A stretch of 64,000 nucleotides of DNA from Caldilineales bacterium. GTDB lineage: Bacteria > Chloroflexota > Anaerolineae > Caldilineales > Caldilineaceae. Made by a program: the position numbers and the translations under genes. The notes beneath the pieces were generated by a model. The model was not told the DNA's origin. It saw nothing but the letters and a program-made list of their open reading frames with translations, and ran no database searches. Shown here one piece after another: positions 52,838 to 62,505 of this stretch (its first letter is position 1; each line of letters opens with the position of its first letter). The stretch covers positions 1-64,000 of the forward strand of contig JAAXGZ010000064.1 of the NCBI GenBank assembly GCA_012271135.1, read 5' to 3'.

Positions 52838-54376
52838 ATGACAACTCTCAATTCCTGTGAAATCCATCTGACGCTCCGCCCCGAGCAGTCCCGGGTTCTG
52901 GACCGGTTCCTGGAGGCATGGGGGCCTCCGGTTTGGATTGTGGGTGGCATGGTCCGCGACCGCCTCCTGGGAATTGCACCCGGACACGACCTTGACTTGG
53001 CCGTACCGCGATCGAACCCATTGGAGGACCAACGCTGGGTCCCCGGCGGCTGGCACGCCTTTTGCCTGGACCCCCGCAGGCAGATCTGGCGATTGGCATC
53101 ACACCCGCCATCCGAGCGGGAGCCGGTTCGAACAATCGATTTGGTCGTCTTGGGAGACAGCCGCATTGAAACCGATCTGGGACAACGCGACTTTCGCGTG
53201 AATGCCATGGCGGTCCAGGTCAAGTCGGTCGTCGGCACGCACGTGACCGGCACGCTGGTCGATCCCTTCGGGGGACGGGTTGACCTTGCCCAACGCACAG
53301 TAGTCCCCGTCTCCGAACACAACCTGTTGTCCGATCCCTTGCGCATGCTCAGAGGTGTCCGGCTATCCCACAGCCTCGGGCTGACGCTGTCGGCGGAATT
53401 GCGGTCGTTCATAGGGCAACATGGCCACCTCGCCGGACAGGCTGCGCGAGAACGGGTAGGGCCGGAAGTGTGGAAACTGGTAACCAGTCCCGCCTCGTCC
53501 ATTCGTGATGTCGCACACGACCTGAACGAGCTGAACCTCTGGCCGCTGGTTGCCGACAGGAAAAGCGGGACGTTCATCCTGTCCGAGAACAATGTGCGCT
53601 GGCTTTCGCGGTTGCAGGCGTGGACAAGGTCAACGAAACCGGACCGGAGCCAGTGCGAACGGAACCCGAATCCCATGGAACCGGACCTCGATGCGGTGAT
53701 CGACCTTCAGCAGATGGCTCGCGGGTACCTGGGTCCGGGGCGCCTGCGCGGTGACTGGTGGGTCATGGCCGCCGTCCTTTGGCTGATCCTCCCGGACACG
53801 CCTGCGGCCAGACCGAGTGCCGGCATGAAGCGCTGGGCCAGACGATGCGCCTTTGCCAGTGCGGAGCAGCAGTGGCTGGGTGCTGTCGGCGCGGCCCTCG
53901 ACCAAGTGTGGCGGCAGTGGGTGCATCCGGCCCACCGTTGCGGTGCCCGGGAACCGACGGTGATTGAGTGTCACCGTTTGATGGAGAAGACCGGCTGGCA
54001 CCTTGGCCTGCCTGCGTTGCAGGATGCATGTGCAATCGCAGCGCCGTTGGCAATGGCAACCGGAACCGGGGCGCAAACCCGCCTGACGGCAACCCAGCAT
54101 GCCGTCAATCGTCTGTGGAGGCTTGGTCAAGGTGGACCAGTGCGGCCGCTGGCAACCGGACAGGATCTTCTGAACTGGTATGCCCTGGCCCCCGGCCCGG
54201 AAGTCGGACGATTGCTGACCCTCCTCATCGAGGCCCAGGTGATGGGCCGCGTCACCTCGCCCGCCGAAGCGCGGGTGTTCCTTGATGATTTGCTGTACCA
54301 TAGAAGTGCAACCGATCCTTTTCAAGGACCCAACACTTCCCGACCGCAACGTCGGACCTGCAATGGCACTAGCTAG
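52838..54376 (+). CDS. CCA tRNA nucleotidyltransferase/poly(A)-polymerase family protein
   Basis: Class II nucleotidyltransferase of 512 residues. ATG 52838 is chosen because CGGAG lies six bases upstream; the ORF track starts at TTG 52796. The catalytic head carries VGGMVRDRLLG with D51-L-D53 (GHDLDLAV), a typical G-x-x-R-D and DxD pair, then GQRDFRVNAMAV and the neck motif LLSDPLRMLRGVRLS. The C-terminal half is divergent and I see no HD phosphohydrolase motif. It may add CCA to tRNA; tRNA-Gly here lacks an encoded CCA, consistent with a need for such an enzyme. It is followed three bases later by a CorC-type gene. Confidence 0.87.
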   Translation: MTTLNSCEIHLTLRPEQSRVLDRFLEAWGPPVWIVGGMVRDRLLGIAPGHDLDLAVPRSNPLEDQRWVPGGWHAFCLDPRRQIWRLASHPPSEREPVRTIDLVVLGDSRIETDLGQRDFRVNAMAVQVKSVVGTHVTGTLVDPFGGRVDLAQRTVVPVSEHNLLSDPLRMLRGVRLSHSLGLTLSAELRSFIGQHGHLAGQAARERVGPEVWKLVTSPASSIRDVAHDLNELNLWPLVADRKSGTFILSENNVRWLSRLQAWTRSTKPDRSQCERNPNPMEPDLDAVIDLQQMARGYLGPGRLRGDWWVMAAVLWLILPDTPAARPSAGMKRWARRCAFASAEQQWLGAVGAALDQVWRQWVHPAHRCGAREPTVIECHRLMEKTGWHLGLPALQDACAIAAPLAMATGTGAQTRLTATQHAVNRLWRLGQGGPVRPLATGQDLLNWYALAPGPEVGRLLTLLIEAQVMGRVTSPAEARVFLDDLLYHRSATDPFQGPNTSRPQRRTCNGTS

Positions 54377-54379
54377 TTC

Positions 54380-55720
54380 ATGGGACTAATCGCGATCCTG
54401 GGTTCGGTTGTCGCGATTATCCTGTTGACTGCCTTTTACGTCGCTGCCGAAATCTCCCTTGCAGGTTCGCGGCGTTCCCGAATCCAACAGCTGCAGGATG
54501 ATGGCAACCGCCTCGCCGACAAGGTGGGTGGCATCATTCACGACCCCAGCCAGCTCAGTGCCTACATTTCAAGCTGTCAAATCAGCATCACGATTTGCAG
54601 CATCGTCCTTGGATTCGTGGGCCAGGCCGGGGTCGCGCCCCGCATTGAGCCTCTGCTCCTGAAATTGGGCCTGAACTCAACCACCGCCACGTCGCTGGCG
54701 GTGGGATCGACGCTCATGGTCCTTTCCACGGGACAGGTGTTCATCGGCGAACTGGTGCCCAAGAACCTGGGCATCCGCATTCCCGAGCGGTTGGCCATGT
54801 CCACCGTGACCTACCTGCGGGCCTACCACTTCCTGTTCCAACCTTTCCTGTGGATCTTCAATCTGTTCAACCGGGCCATCCTGTTCCTTGCCCGGGTCGA
54901 GGTCACACACCAGCACGGCTTAGTGCTGACCGACCAGGAGATCCGGCGGATTTCCAGGGAGAGTCAGGAACAGGGCCAGTTCGACTGGGACGAAGGAGGT
55001 GCCATCGACCGCACCCTCAACATCGACAAGGAACCGGTTTCGGCGAAGATGGTGGCTCGGGAACACATTTTCGCCGCCCCTGAATGGACGACCCAGGACC
55101 TGCAGCGAGACCTTCTGGCCAACTCCCCCTACTCCCGCATGCCCGTCTTCGACGGCTCCCTGGACAATCTGACCCGCACCGTTCATCTGCGGGATCTGAT
55201 GTGCGAAGCGGCACCGCGGTCCGGCGCTGAAGCGGACCCTTTCCCGGCGTTTGCAGAAGACATCAAGGTGGACGACGCGCTGGCGGACATGCTGCACAAC
55301 AAGGTGCACTTGGCGATGGTGCGGGACGATGCGGGAGCAACCTCCGGGATCATCACGCTGGAACAGTTGGTGGAAGCCGTCGTAGGGGACATACGGGACG
55401 AGTTCGATCAAGAAGCACCGCCACCCTTTCGGTTCGTCAACAACGATGTGCTGTTCATTGAAGGATCGGTGACTCCGAAAGTACTCTCGGCCGTCTTCGA
55501 TCCCGAACACCAAGCCCTGGATCCCAAGGCTCTCCCACTTGAACCGTCCCCGCAAGCCCCGGCCCACATGACGGACATCGCGCACGAGGGTCTCCGCCGT
55601 GCCGGACCCAATGTGGCGGACGGCTTTTTTGTGAACGCCACCGAGAAAACAGTCAGGCTGGCACTGCAACTGCGGACGGTTTCCGCCAACCGGGATCCGT
55701 CCGAACACGGTGACCCATGA
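54380..55720 (+). CDS. CNNM/CorC-type membrane protein (DUF21, CBS pair, CorC_HlyC domain)
   Basis: Membrane protein of 446 residues. The N-terminal DUF21 domain (about 1-180) has four hydrophobic segments with TAFYVAAEISLAGSRRSR and GELVPKNLGIRIPERLA. Two CBS regions (about 205-340) and a C-terminal CorC_HlyC FAD-like domain (about 355-435) follow. Family members are implicated in Mg2+ or Co2+ efflux. It is the first of a tandem pair; its stop overlaps the start of the second in ATGA, so a hetero-oligomer is possible. Confidence 0.92.
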   Translation: MGLIAILGSVVAIILLTAFYVAAEISLAGSRRSRIQQLQDDGNRLADKVGGIIHDPSQLSAYISSCQISITICSIVLGFVGQAGVAPRIEPLLLKLGLNSTTATSLAVGSTLMVLSTGQVFIGELVPKNLGIRIPERLAMSTVTYLRAYHFLFQPFLWIFNLFNRAILFLARVEVTHQHGLVLTDQEIRRISRESQEQGQFDWDEGGAIDRTLNIDKEPVSAKMVAREHIFAAPEWTTQDLQRDLLANSPYSRMPVFDGSLDNLTRTVHLRDLMCEAAPRSGAEADPFPAFAEDIKVDDALADMLHNKVHLAMVRDDAGATSGIITLEQLVEAVVGDIRDEFDQEAPPPFRFVNNDVLFIEGSVTPKVLSAVFDPEHQALDPKALPLEPSPQAPAHMTDIAHEGLRRAGPNVADGFFVNATEKTVRLALQLRTVSANRDPSEHGDP

Positions 55721-57084
55721 TGGAAGCCTTGGTTCCTATTGCATTGATTGCCTTGTTTGTGGCCGCCAACGGCTTCTTCGTCGCGGCGGAATTCTCCGTG
55801 ATGCTGGCACCCTATCCGCGGATCGAAAGCAGGGAGGAGGCCGGACACCGTCAGGCACCCTATGTCCTGACCATTCTCCGGGACAAGGTACGCCGCAACG
55901 ACTTCATCGCCACCTCCCAGATTGGCATCACGCTGGCCAGCTTGGCTCTGGGCATGTATGCCGAGGAGCGCGTGGCACACTGGCTGCACGAGGTACTCCA
56001 CATACCATGGTTGTCGGAGCAAGCCGCATCCACAGCCGCGCTGCTCATCGCTGTTTGCGGTCTGTCATTCCTACATGTCGTCGTAGGCGAGATGGTTCCC
56101 CAGACCATTGCCGTCCAGATGCCGGAAACGGTGGTACTGGCAGTGGCCGGCACCATGCGGCTCTGCGAAACGATATTGGGGCCCTTGGCACACCAGTTGA
56201 ACCGCGCGGCCGAATTTCTCATCGTCAGGTCTCCGATCCCCGTCGACCAGGACTCGGGGTTGGCCTATTCCAAGGAGGAAATCCAGATCCTGATTGAGGA
56301 GAGCTACCATGCCGACCACATCGAGGATGACGAGTTCGGCTACCTGGAACGGATTGGGAACTTCGACGACCGCACCGTCAACGAAGTGATGACTCCCCGC
56401 ACGCGGGTTGTGGGCATCCAGGAGGATGCAACCTACGCGGAGGTGATCGAGGTGATGCGGGGAGCCGGCCAGTCCCGCTATCCCATCTACGGAAGCAACC
56501 TGGACGACATCAAGGGGATACTCCACTTCAAACAACTGGCGCGGCTGGACCGCAGCGCGGAGTTTCGGCTTGTCAACATCATCACAAGGGTGCCGGACGG
56601 GGATCAGGAACAGGAGACGGGAGCACTGGTGGTTCCAGGTTCCACGCCGCTGCCCCAAATGCTGAAGCTGTTCCAGTCGCGCGGAGCCTACATGGCAGTG
56701 GTGCAGGACGAATTCCAGGGTACGGCGGGATTGGTAACCCTGGAAGACCTAATGGAGGAAATCTTCGGCGAAATCGAAGACGAATCGGACCTCGAGACCA
56801 ACCGCGCCCGGGAAGCGCCCCGGCTCGAGGTCCGATCCAAAACCACCGTGGTGGCCCGGCTCGACGTTCCGGTGAACGAACTGCCCGAGGACTTCGCGGA
56901 AGCCTTGGGAGAGACCAAAGGCGAGGCGGAAACCATCAGCGGGATGATAATGAACGCGATCGACAGGGTTCCTGCGAGGGGAGACGAAACCCACCTGGGG
57001 AAGGTCTTCGTACGCGTGGAGGGCGATCCGCCGGACTTGCTGGCCTTTCTGAAATTGTCGCCATCCAAGCCCTCGGGCAATTGA
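55717..57084 (+). CDS. CNNM/CorC-type membrane protein, second copy
   Basis: A 455-residue paralogue of the preceding protein (DUF21, CBS pair, CorC_HlyC). DUF21: VAANGFFVAAEFSVMLAPYPRIE and GEMVPQTIAVQMPE. The CBS entry reads VNEVMTPRTRVVGIQEDATYAEV and is closer to canonical than in the first copy; GLVTLEDLMEEIFGEIEDE ends the CBS pair. The C-terminal domain has SGMIMNAIDRVPARGDE. Tandem copies of this family are common and suggest a heteromer or split transport/sensor roles. Possibly co-transcribed with the GPH transporter gene 66 bases downstream. Confidence 0.93.
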   Translation: MMEALVPIALIALFVAANGFFVAAEFSVMLAPYPRIESREEAGHRQAPYVLTILRDKVRRNDFIATSQIGITLASLALGMYAEERVAHWLHEVLHIPWLSEQAASTAALLIAVCGLSFLHVVVGEMVPQTIAVQMPETVVLAVAGTMRLCETILGPLAHQLNRAAEFLIVRSPIPVDQDSGLAYSKEEIQILIEESYHADHIEDDEFGYLERIGNFDDRTVNEVMTPRTRVVGIQEDATYAEVIEVMRGAGQSRYPIYGSNLDDIKGILHFKQLARLDRSAEFRLVNIITRVPDGDQEQETGALVVPGSTPLPQMLKLFQSRGAYMAVVQDEFQGTAGLVTLEDLMEEIFGEIEDESDLETNRAREAPRLEVRSKTTVVARLDVPVNELPEDFAEALGETKGEAETISGMIMNAIDRVPARGDETHLGKVFVRVEGDPPDLLAFLKLSPSKPSGN

Positions 57085-57150
57085 CGGCCGACGAGAACCC
57101 GAGTGGCGGTGCACAGGGCAGCCCGTGCACCGCCTACGCTTTCCACACCC

Positions 57151-58563
57151 ATGCAGGATCCACAATTGGCCCCAAACCGCCGCATGTCGGCGCTCTTCAA
57201 ACTGATCTACGGCTCAGGAGAGTGGATTCCGGCCATCACCTCAACCAGCCGCTCCCTAATCCTGAACTACTTCCTGGTGACCGTAGTCGGCCTCAGGCCG
57301 GGCTTTGTGGGCGTGATCCTGATGATTGGCCGCATCTGGGACGCGGTCAACGATCCGCTCGTGGGGCTCATCAGCGATCGGTTGCAGACCCGGTGGGGCC
57401 GGCGGCGTCCCCTGATGCTGGCGGCCGCCGTACCCATGATGGTGCTGTTCGCCCTGTTGTGGACGAAACCCTTCGACAATCAGTGGAGCCTGTTCGCCTG
57501 GTTCGTCGTGATTTCCGTGGTGCTCGACACCGCCATCACCGTGTTCTCAGTGCCCCACACGGCCCTGGTGGCGGAATTGTCCAGCGACTACGAAGAAAGG
57601 ATTGACCTCAGCGTTTGGCGCAACGCCTTCTTTATTCTGGGCGCCCTCGTCATCGCGGCCCTGTTCAAGATGCTGGCGGAAGACTGGCTGGGCATGCTGG
57701 GCGGGGAATCCAACGTTTTCCGCGGCTACATGCTGGCCGGATGGCTGTTCGGTGCATCCCTGCTGGTGGCACCGATCCTCAATTTCATCACGGTAAAGGA
57801 GCCGGCCAATGTAGTGTCCGAGGTTCCCATCAGCGTGATGGAGGGACTCAGAACTGCCTACCGCAATCGTCCCTTCCTCCTGCTGTCAACCGCCTATTTC
57901 TTCGCATTGACCGGACTTGAAGTTGTCATCGCCACGTTTGTCTGGTACTTGCAGATTGTTTTGAGGGCGACGCCACTCCTAGAGTCGTTGTTGCCGGCGG
58001 TGCTGCTGGGTTCATCCCTGCTGGCCCTGCCCCTGGTCAACCTGCTGGTCAGGAAACTGGGCAAGCTCAAGGCATACATAATCTGCGGCTTCCTTTGGAT
58101 TGCAACACTGCCGGCATATGCCCTGTATCCGCAGGGAGCCGCCGATACGTTTCTCTATTTTTGCGTCTGGCTGGGATTCACCTACGCAGCGGGCATCACC
58201 ATTCCGTGGGCCATGCTGCCCGACGTTCTCGAGTACGACGAATTGCAAACCGGTAACCGCAGCGAAGGACTGTTCACAGCCTACATGGTCTTTTTCCGCA
58301 AGTTGGGCGGTGCCGTGGCAGTATTCGTCGCCAATCTCATCCTTGCCCAGGCCGGCTTCATCGAGGCCACATACGGCACCGGCATCGAGCAGCCCCAGTC
58401 GGTGGTGACTGCCCTGCGGCTCCTTTCCGGTGTACTGCCGACATTGTTGGTAGCGGTTGGCATCTTCGTCATTCGCAAATACCCGATCACGCGTGATCGC
58501 CATCGTGAACTGCTGGCCGAGCTGGCCGAGCGCCGACAGAACGACCCCGTTGTCGCTGACTGA
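57151..58563 (+). CDS. GPH-family (MelB-type) sugar:cation symporter
   Basis: Inner-membrane transporter of the glycoside-pentoside-hexuronide family, 470 residues with 12 predicted membrane helices. Family motifs: LIYGSGEWIPA, GRIWDAVNDPLVGLISDR followed by RWGRRRPLML, VPHTALVAELSSDYEER and the later GFTYAAGITIPWAMLPDVLEYDE. ATG 57151 (MQDPQLAPNRR) is preferred to the 57103 start, which adds a non-homologous Arg/Pro-rich tail. It fits uptake of sugar derivatives for the catabolic islands elsewhere in the window. Substrate unknown. Confidence 0.91.
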   Translation: MQDPQLAPNRRMSALFKLIYGSGEWIPAITSTSRSLILNYFLVTVVGLRPGFVGVILMIGRIWDAVNDPLVGLISDRLQTRWGRRRPLMLAAAVPMMVLFALLWTKPFDNQWSLFAWFVVISVVLDTAITVFSVPHTALVAELSSDYEERIDLSVWRNAFFILGALVIAALFKMLAEDWLGMLGGESNVFRGYMLAGWLFGASLLVAPILNFITVKEPANVVSEVPISVMEGLRTAYRNRPFLLLSTAYFFALTGLEVVIATFVWYLQIVLRATPLLESLLPAVLLGSSLLALPLVNLLVRKLGKLKAYIICGFLWIATLPAYALYPQGAADTFLYFCVWLGFTYAAGITIPWAMLPDVLEYDELQTGNRSEGLFTAYMVFFRKLGGAVAVFVANLILAQAGFIEATYGTGIEQPQSVVTALRLLSGVLPTLLVAVGIFVIRKYPITRDRHRELLAELAERRQNDPVVAD

Positions 58564-58632
58564 CGCCAAGCATTCGCTAACGGTTGCCCACGCCTTGGTC
58601 CAGCCGGCTCACTCGAGCCGCACCCTGTCACC

Positions 58633-61600
58633 ATGCCTCCCGTACCCAACGAACCACTGAACATCTACGGTCTGCACGACGCGGGCGGCGAGCACCTCTT
58701 CGAAGAGGCTGATGTACACGGCTGGGTGGTGTTCAACGAATTCATCGGCATGGATGCCGCCGACCGCTCCGGCGTGGACTACAGTGCCTGGTCGGAACGA
58801 GGCTACGGAGTCATTGTCAAACTGCAATTGGGTTTCAACCCGGACGGCACGCTTCCGGCCGTCGGCAACCACTGGAAATTTGCCCGGCGATGCGGCCGTT
58901 TCGTCAAGGTCTCCCGTGGCTGCCGTCACTGGGTGATTGGGAACGAATTCAACAATTGGGCCGCGCGCCCGGGCGCAGACGCACGCGCCCGGATATCCCT
59001 GCTCAAGGACGTGAAGGACCCAGCGCAGACGCAGGCCGTGCTGCGAGCCTTGCCCGAGCGCTTTGACGCGCTTCATGCCGACGGGACCACGACCAACCTG
59101 GCCACCGTCGGCGAAGCCGTGCACCCGGACCGCTATGTCGCCTGTTTCAGGCAGTGCAGGGAGGCTATCCGCCAGGCCGACCCGGACGCACTCGTCATTA
59201 CTGGGGCGGTTACCCCATGGAACACCCACACCCGCTATGCGGGCAACGAGAACGGGGATTGGATCACCTATTTCAGCGACATCCTGAACCGGTTGGGCCC
59301 CCAGGGTTGCGACGGCATCGCGCTGCATGCCTTCACGGTCACGGACGATCCCGTCGACGTTACCGCCGATGCCTGGATTCCCGACCGCTCGCCACGCCGC
59401 CGCAGCGGTTTCAGGGCCTATCGCGACTTCATGCGCGGCATTCCGTACCCTATGCGCCAATTGCCTGTATACATCGTGGAAGCGGATCAATTCCAATCCT
59501 GGAGCGCCCGGCAAAACGGATGGGTGCAGGCGGTCTACCGGGAAATCAACGGGTGGAATGAAGGTCCGGGACACCAGCAAATCCGATGTGCCGCCCTGTT
59601 CCGGTGGGCGGCCAGCCCCGGCGGTCGCTGGCAACTATCCGCATCCGATGCTGTCTTGGCGGACACCGCCGCGGCCCTCAACCAACACTATGCCTGGGAT
59701 CCCCAAAAGGCTCCCCTGCTCAACCCCGAACAGCCCGATGTCTCCGCCAGCCTGTCCCCCGGCAGCGTAGTAAGGACCATCGGCGACATCAACCTACGGG
59801 CCGTGCCCGGCTTCGTAGGATCGCCCCCGGACGCCATCGTGACGAAGCTTCCGTCGGGCCAGCAGTGTCTGATTGTCGACGGCCCCGAACAGGTGGACCG
59901 GCTGATCTGGTGGCACGTCACGGTCACGATGTCCGACCATACCCGGGTCGACGGCTGGTTGGCTCAAGCCGGCGTGGATGCCCAACCATTTATCGCCAGG
60001 GTGTCCGGTGCCCCGGATCTGGCAGCCCCCTTCGACCCGGTGCCCATCCCGGACACGGACGCCCTGGCACCAGGCACCTACTTCCTGATACGGCAACCCA
60101 CCGAACTGCGGCGCACACCGGGCACGCAGGCCAAGGAGGTGGACGACCTTTTGGGAACTGTCCCCATCGGGACTCCGGGCATCGTGCAGGAAGGGCCGTT
60201 GTACGTCGAGGACGGTATCTGGTGGCGCGTGCGCACTGCCTGGCCAGAAGACCGAGATTCGACAGGGTGGTTGCGGGAGGAAACACACCGCAACAAACGC
60301 AACCTGCAGGTCATCGCCATGCCTGGAACACCGGCAATTCCCGAACCCAGGTTTGCGGTTGGCGACACCGTCTGGGTATGGCGCAATGCTCTCCTGCGCC
60401 GTTTGCCCGGAACCTCCAACCAGACGATCGACGACATCGTCATGCAACTGGCTCCCGGCATGTCATTGACCGTGGAAGACGGCCCGCGGATGGAAGACAG
60501 GCTGGTGTGGTGGCAGGTGGCCACTCCCTCCGCGGTGGAGCCCGTGCTGCGGGGATGGGTCTCGGACATGACGCCGACCGGCTACGACCTCCTTCAGGAC
60601 TCGGCACCAAACCTACCGGGTCGGGACAGGCAAGCGCTCCAGCCGGGCGACAGCATTTGGGTGATTGCCAAAAGCCCGATGCGGCGCACGCCGGGTCTGG
60701 ACGGGGATGCAGGCTACGATGTCCTTGGTGAAGTGCCCCGCAACACGCTGTGTACGGTCCTAGGACATCCACAGGGGGTGAGCGAAATCGCATGGTGGCT
60801 GCTGGCAGTGGCCACGGACGAAAATGACCGGATGTGGGGATGGGTGGCCCAAAATGCACCGAACGGCACGCCGCAGATGGGAGCCCATCCGCTGCCCGCA
60901 GTCAGTCCCCCCGTCCCGCGCCGTGCACCCAGCACCCGGGAACGTCGGACCTTTGCCAACCGCGACCGCGTCATGAACATCCAACCCGATGTTCTGCGGA
61001 TACGCAGGACTCCCGGACACGTGGGGAAGCCGGATTCGGACATTGTCGGGCGGGCGCCGTCCCGCAGCACCCTGATCGTCAACGGAGGGCCGGAGATCAG
61101 AGACAATCTCCGTTGGTGGCAGGCGAACATGGTGATCCCTCCCTCGACCCAGTCATCGGGCTGGGTCGCCGAAGGTTCGCAGAGCGGACTGCGCCTGCTG
61201 GCCTACGACTTCCTGGCCGACCACATCGACATCGCTACTCCGTTTCCGGGCCGTTTCCCGATGTCCCAGGGCTGGGGCACCAATCCGCAGTTCTACAGCC
61301 GATTCACCTACGGCGGGGTTCCTATGCGGGGCCACAACGGCTTCGACTTTGCCTTGCCGGTAGGCACACCGTTGCTGGCGACGGACACCGGCAGGGTCAC
61401 CCGAACCGATTTCGGTGTGGGCGGTTTCGGCAAGTTCGTGCTCATGGAGCACGACTGGGGGGAATCGGTGTACGCGCACATGAGCGAATTCTCGGTCAGT
61501 GTGGGCCAGACCGTCGGGCGCGGAGCCACCCTGGGGCTTTCGGGCAACACGGGTGCCAGTACGGGCCCCCACCTGCACTTCGGAATACGGATTCTGCCGT

Positions 61601-61734
61601 ATCGCAGGCCCGACGGCTGGGGCGGGTTCTGCAACCCGGCGCAATTCATGTCGCAGGACATTTTCCGCAATCGTCCAGTGGCCATGGAGCCATCCCCGCC
61701 CGGCGTGGAAAGCGACTCCAACATCCTTCCCTGA
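58633..61734 (+). CDS. Modular protein: clan-A glycoside-hydrolase-like domain, five SH3-like repeats, M23 peptidase
   Basis: A 1033-residue cell-wall-type protein. Residues about 1-345 look like a TIM-barrel glycoside hydrolase: WVIGN-E105 and YIVE283 are placed like the acid/base (NE) and nucleophile Glu of clan A. Five SH3-like units follow (near 380-440, 480-545, 575-640, 670-735, 775-850), each with an R-x-PG motif and a conserved WW near its end (WWHVTV, WWRVRT, WWQVAT, WWLLAV, WWQANM). An M23 endopeptidase domain (about 873-1010) has intact zinc residues in GHNGFDFA, YAHMSEF and HLHFG. No signal peptide or membrane helix is visible, which is unusual for M23. The phosphatase gene follows 14 bases later. 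Confidence 0.82.
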   Translation: MPPVPNEPLNIYGLHDAGGEHLFEEADVHGWVVFNEFIGMDAADRSGVDYSAWSERGYGVIVKLQLGFNPDGTLPAVGNHWKFARRCGRFVKVSRGCRHWVIGNEFNNWAARPGADARARISLLKDVKDPAQTQAVLRALPERFDALHADGTTTNLATVGEAVHPDRYVACFRQCREAIRQADPDALVITGAVTPWNTHTRYAGNENGDWITYFSDILNRLGPQGCDGIALHAFTVTDDPVDVTADAWIPDRSPRRRSGFRAYRDFMRGIPYPMRQLPVYIVEADQFQSWSARQNGWVQAVYREINGWNEGPGHQQIRCAALFRWAASPGGRWQLSASDAVLADTAAALNQHYAWDPQKAPLLNPEQPDVSASLSPGSVVRTIGDINLRAVPGFVGSPPDAIVTKLPSGQQCLIVDGPEQVDRLIWWHVTVTMSDHTRVDGWLAQAGVDAQPFIARVSGAPDLAAPFDPVPIPDTDALAPGTYFLIRQPTELRRTPGTQAKEVDDLLGTVPIGTPGIVQEGPLYVEDGIWWRVRTAWPEDRDSTGWLREETHRNKRNLQVIAMPGTPAIPEPRFAVGDTVWVWRNALLRRLPGTSNQTIDDIVMQLAPGMSLTVEDGPRMEDRLVWWQVATPSAVEPVLRGWVSDMTPTGYDLLQDSAPNLPGRDRQALQPGDSIWVIAKSPMRRTPGLDGDAGYDVLGEVPRNTLCTVLGHPQGVSEIAWWLLAVATDENDRMWGWVAQNAPNGTPQMGAHPLPAVSPPVPRRAPSTRERRTFANRDRVMNIQPDVLRIRRTPGHVGKPDSDIVGRAPSRSTLIVNGGPEIRDNLRWWQANMVIPPSTQSSGWVAEGSQSGLRLLAYDFLADHIDIATPFPGRFPMSQGWGTNPQFYSRFTYGGVPMRGHNGFDFALPVGTPLLATDTGRVTRTDFGVGGFGKFVLMEHDWGESVYAHMSEFSVSVGQTVGRGATLGLSGNTGASTGPHLHFGIRILPYRRPDGWGGFCNPAQFMSQDIFRNRPVAMEPSPPGVESDSNILP

Positions 61735-61748
61735 ACCGATTCTCCGCT

Positions 61749-62468
61749 GTGGCCCCGGCTCCCGTCGTCCAGCTAGCCGTCTCCAAAGTCCCGAAGTACG
61801 CCACGCGCGAAAGCGGGGACACGGTCGAGGTGGTCGAGAGGCCGCACGGCGGTTTGAGTGCGGTCCTGGCCGACGGTCAGCGCAGCGGACGCAGCGCCAA
61901 GAACATCAGCAACCTCGTGGTGCGCAAGGCCATCTCACTGTTGGCCGAAGGCGTGCGCGACGGAGCCACGGCGCGGGCGGCACACGACTACCTTCGCACG
62001 TATCGACGGGGCCAGGTGAGCGCCGAATTGCAAATCGTCAGCATCGACATGGACTCCTGGACACTTGTCGTCTCGCGCAACTGTCATTGCCCGGCCTGGT
62101 TCCGGACCTGCAACAGCCAGGGGCTGCTGCAGGCCCACAGTCAAGCCATCGGCATCCACCGCAACACGCGTCCGGACATCACCGAGCTGCCAATCGAGGC
62201 CGGCAGCATGGTGATAGCGGCCTCCGACGGGGTGTGGGAAGCCGGCCGCCATCCCCAGGACCGCATGAATCTGCCGGCCCTGGTCTGTGACGCGGACCCC
62301 GACGGCAGCCTGCCGGCGGACCGTCTCGCCCGACTGCTGCTCGACACCGCGCTGGTCCTTGAGGAAGGCCGTGCCCGGGACGACCTGACGGTGCTGGTCG
62401 TAAAGGTCCTGGACCGTAGCAAACGGGACGACGCGCGGCACATGACAGTCAGTTTTCCCTTGGGATAG
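61749..62468 (+). CDS. SpoIIE/PP2C-type protein phosphatase
   Basis: A 239-residue PPM-family phosphatase from GTG 61749 (the ORF track starts at 60834 in another gene). Metal and family residues: VLADGQRSGRSAKN (the DG site), VIAASDGVWEAG (DG of the second motif) and GRARDDLTVLVVKV (the last Asp pair). VVRKAISLLAEGV and SIDMDSWTLVVSRNCHCPAW lie between. SpoIIE-type enzymes dephosphorylate Ser/Thr on anti-sigma antagonists or other targets; no kinase or STAS partner is adjacent. The close spacing to the modular M23 gene suggests co-transcription. Confidence 0.83.
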   Translation: MAPAPVVQLAVSKVPKYATRESGDTVEVVERPHGGLSAVLADGQRSGRSAKNISNLVVRKAISLLAEGVRDGATARAAHDYLRTYRRGQVSAELQIVSIDMDSWTLVVSRNCHCPAWFRTCNSQGLLQAHSQAIGIHRNTRPDITELPIEAGSMVIAASDGVWEAGRHPQDRMNLPALVCDADPDGSLPADRLARLLLDTALVLEEGRARDDLTVLVVKVLDRSKRDDARHMTVSFPLG

Positions 62469-62505
62469 GAGCCAATCCGGCCGGGACCGGGCAACAGGAA
62501 TTGGA

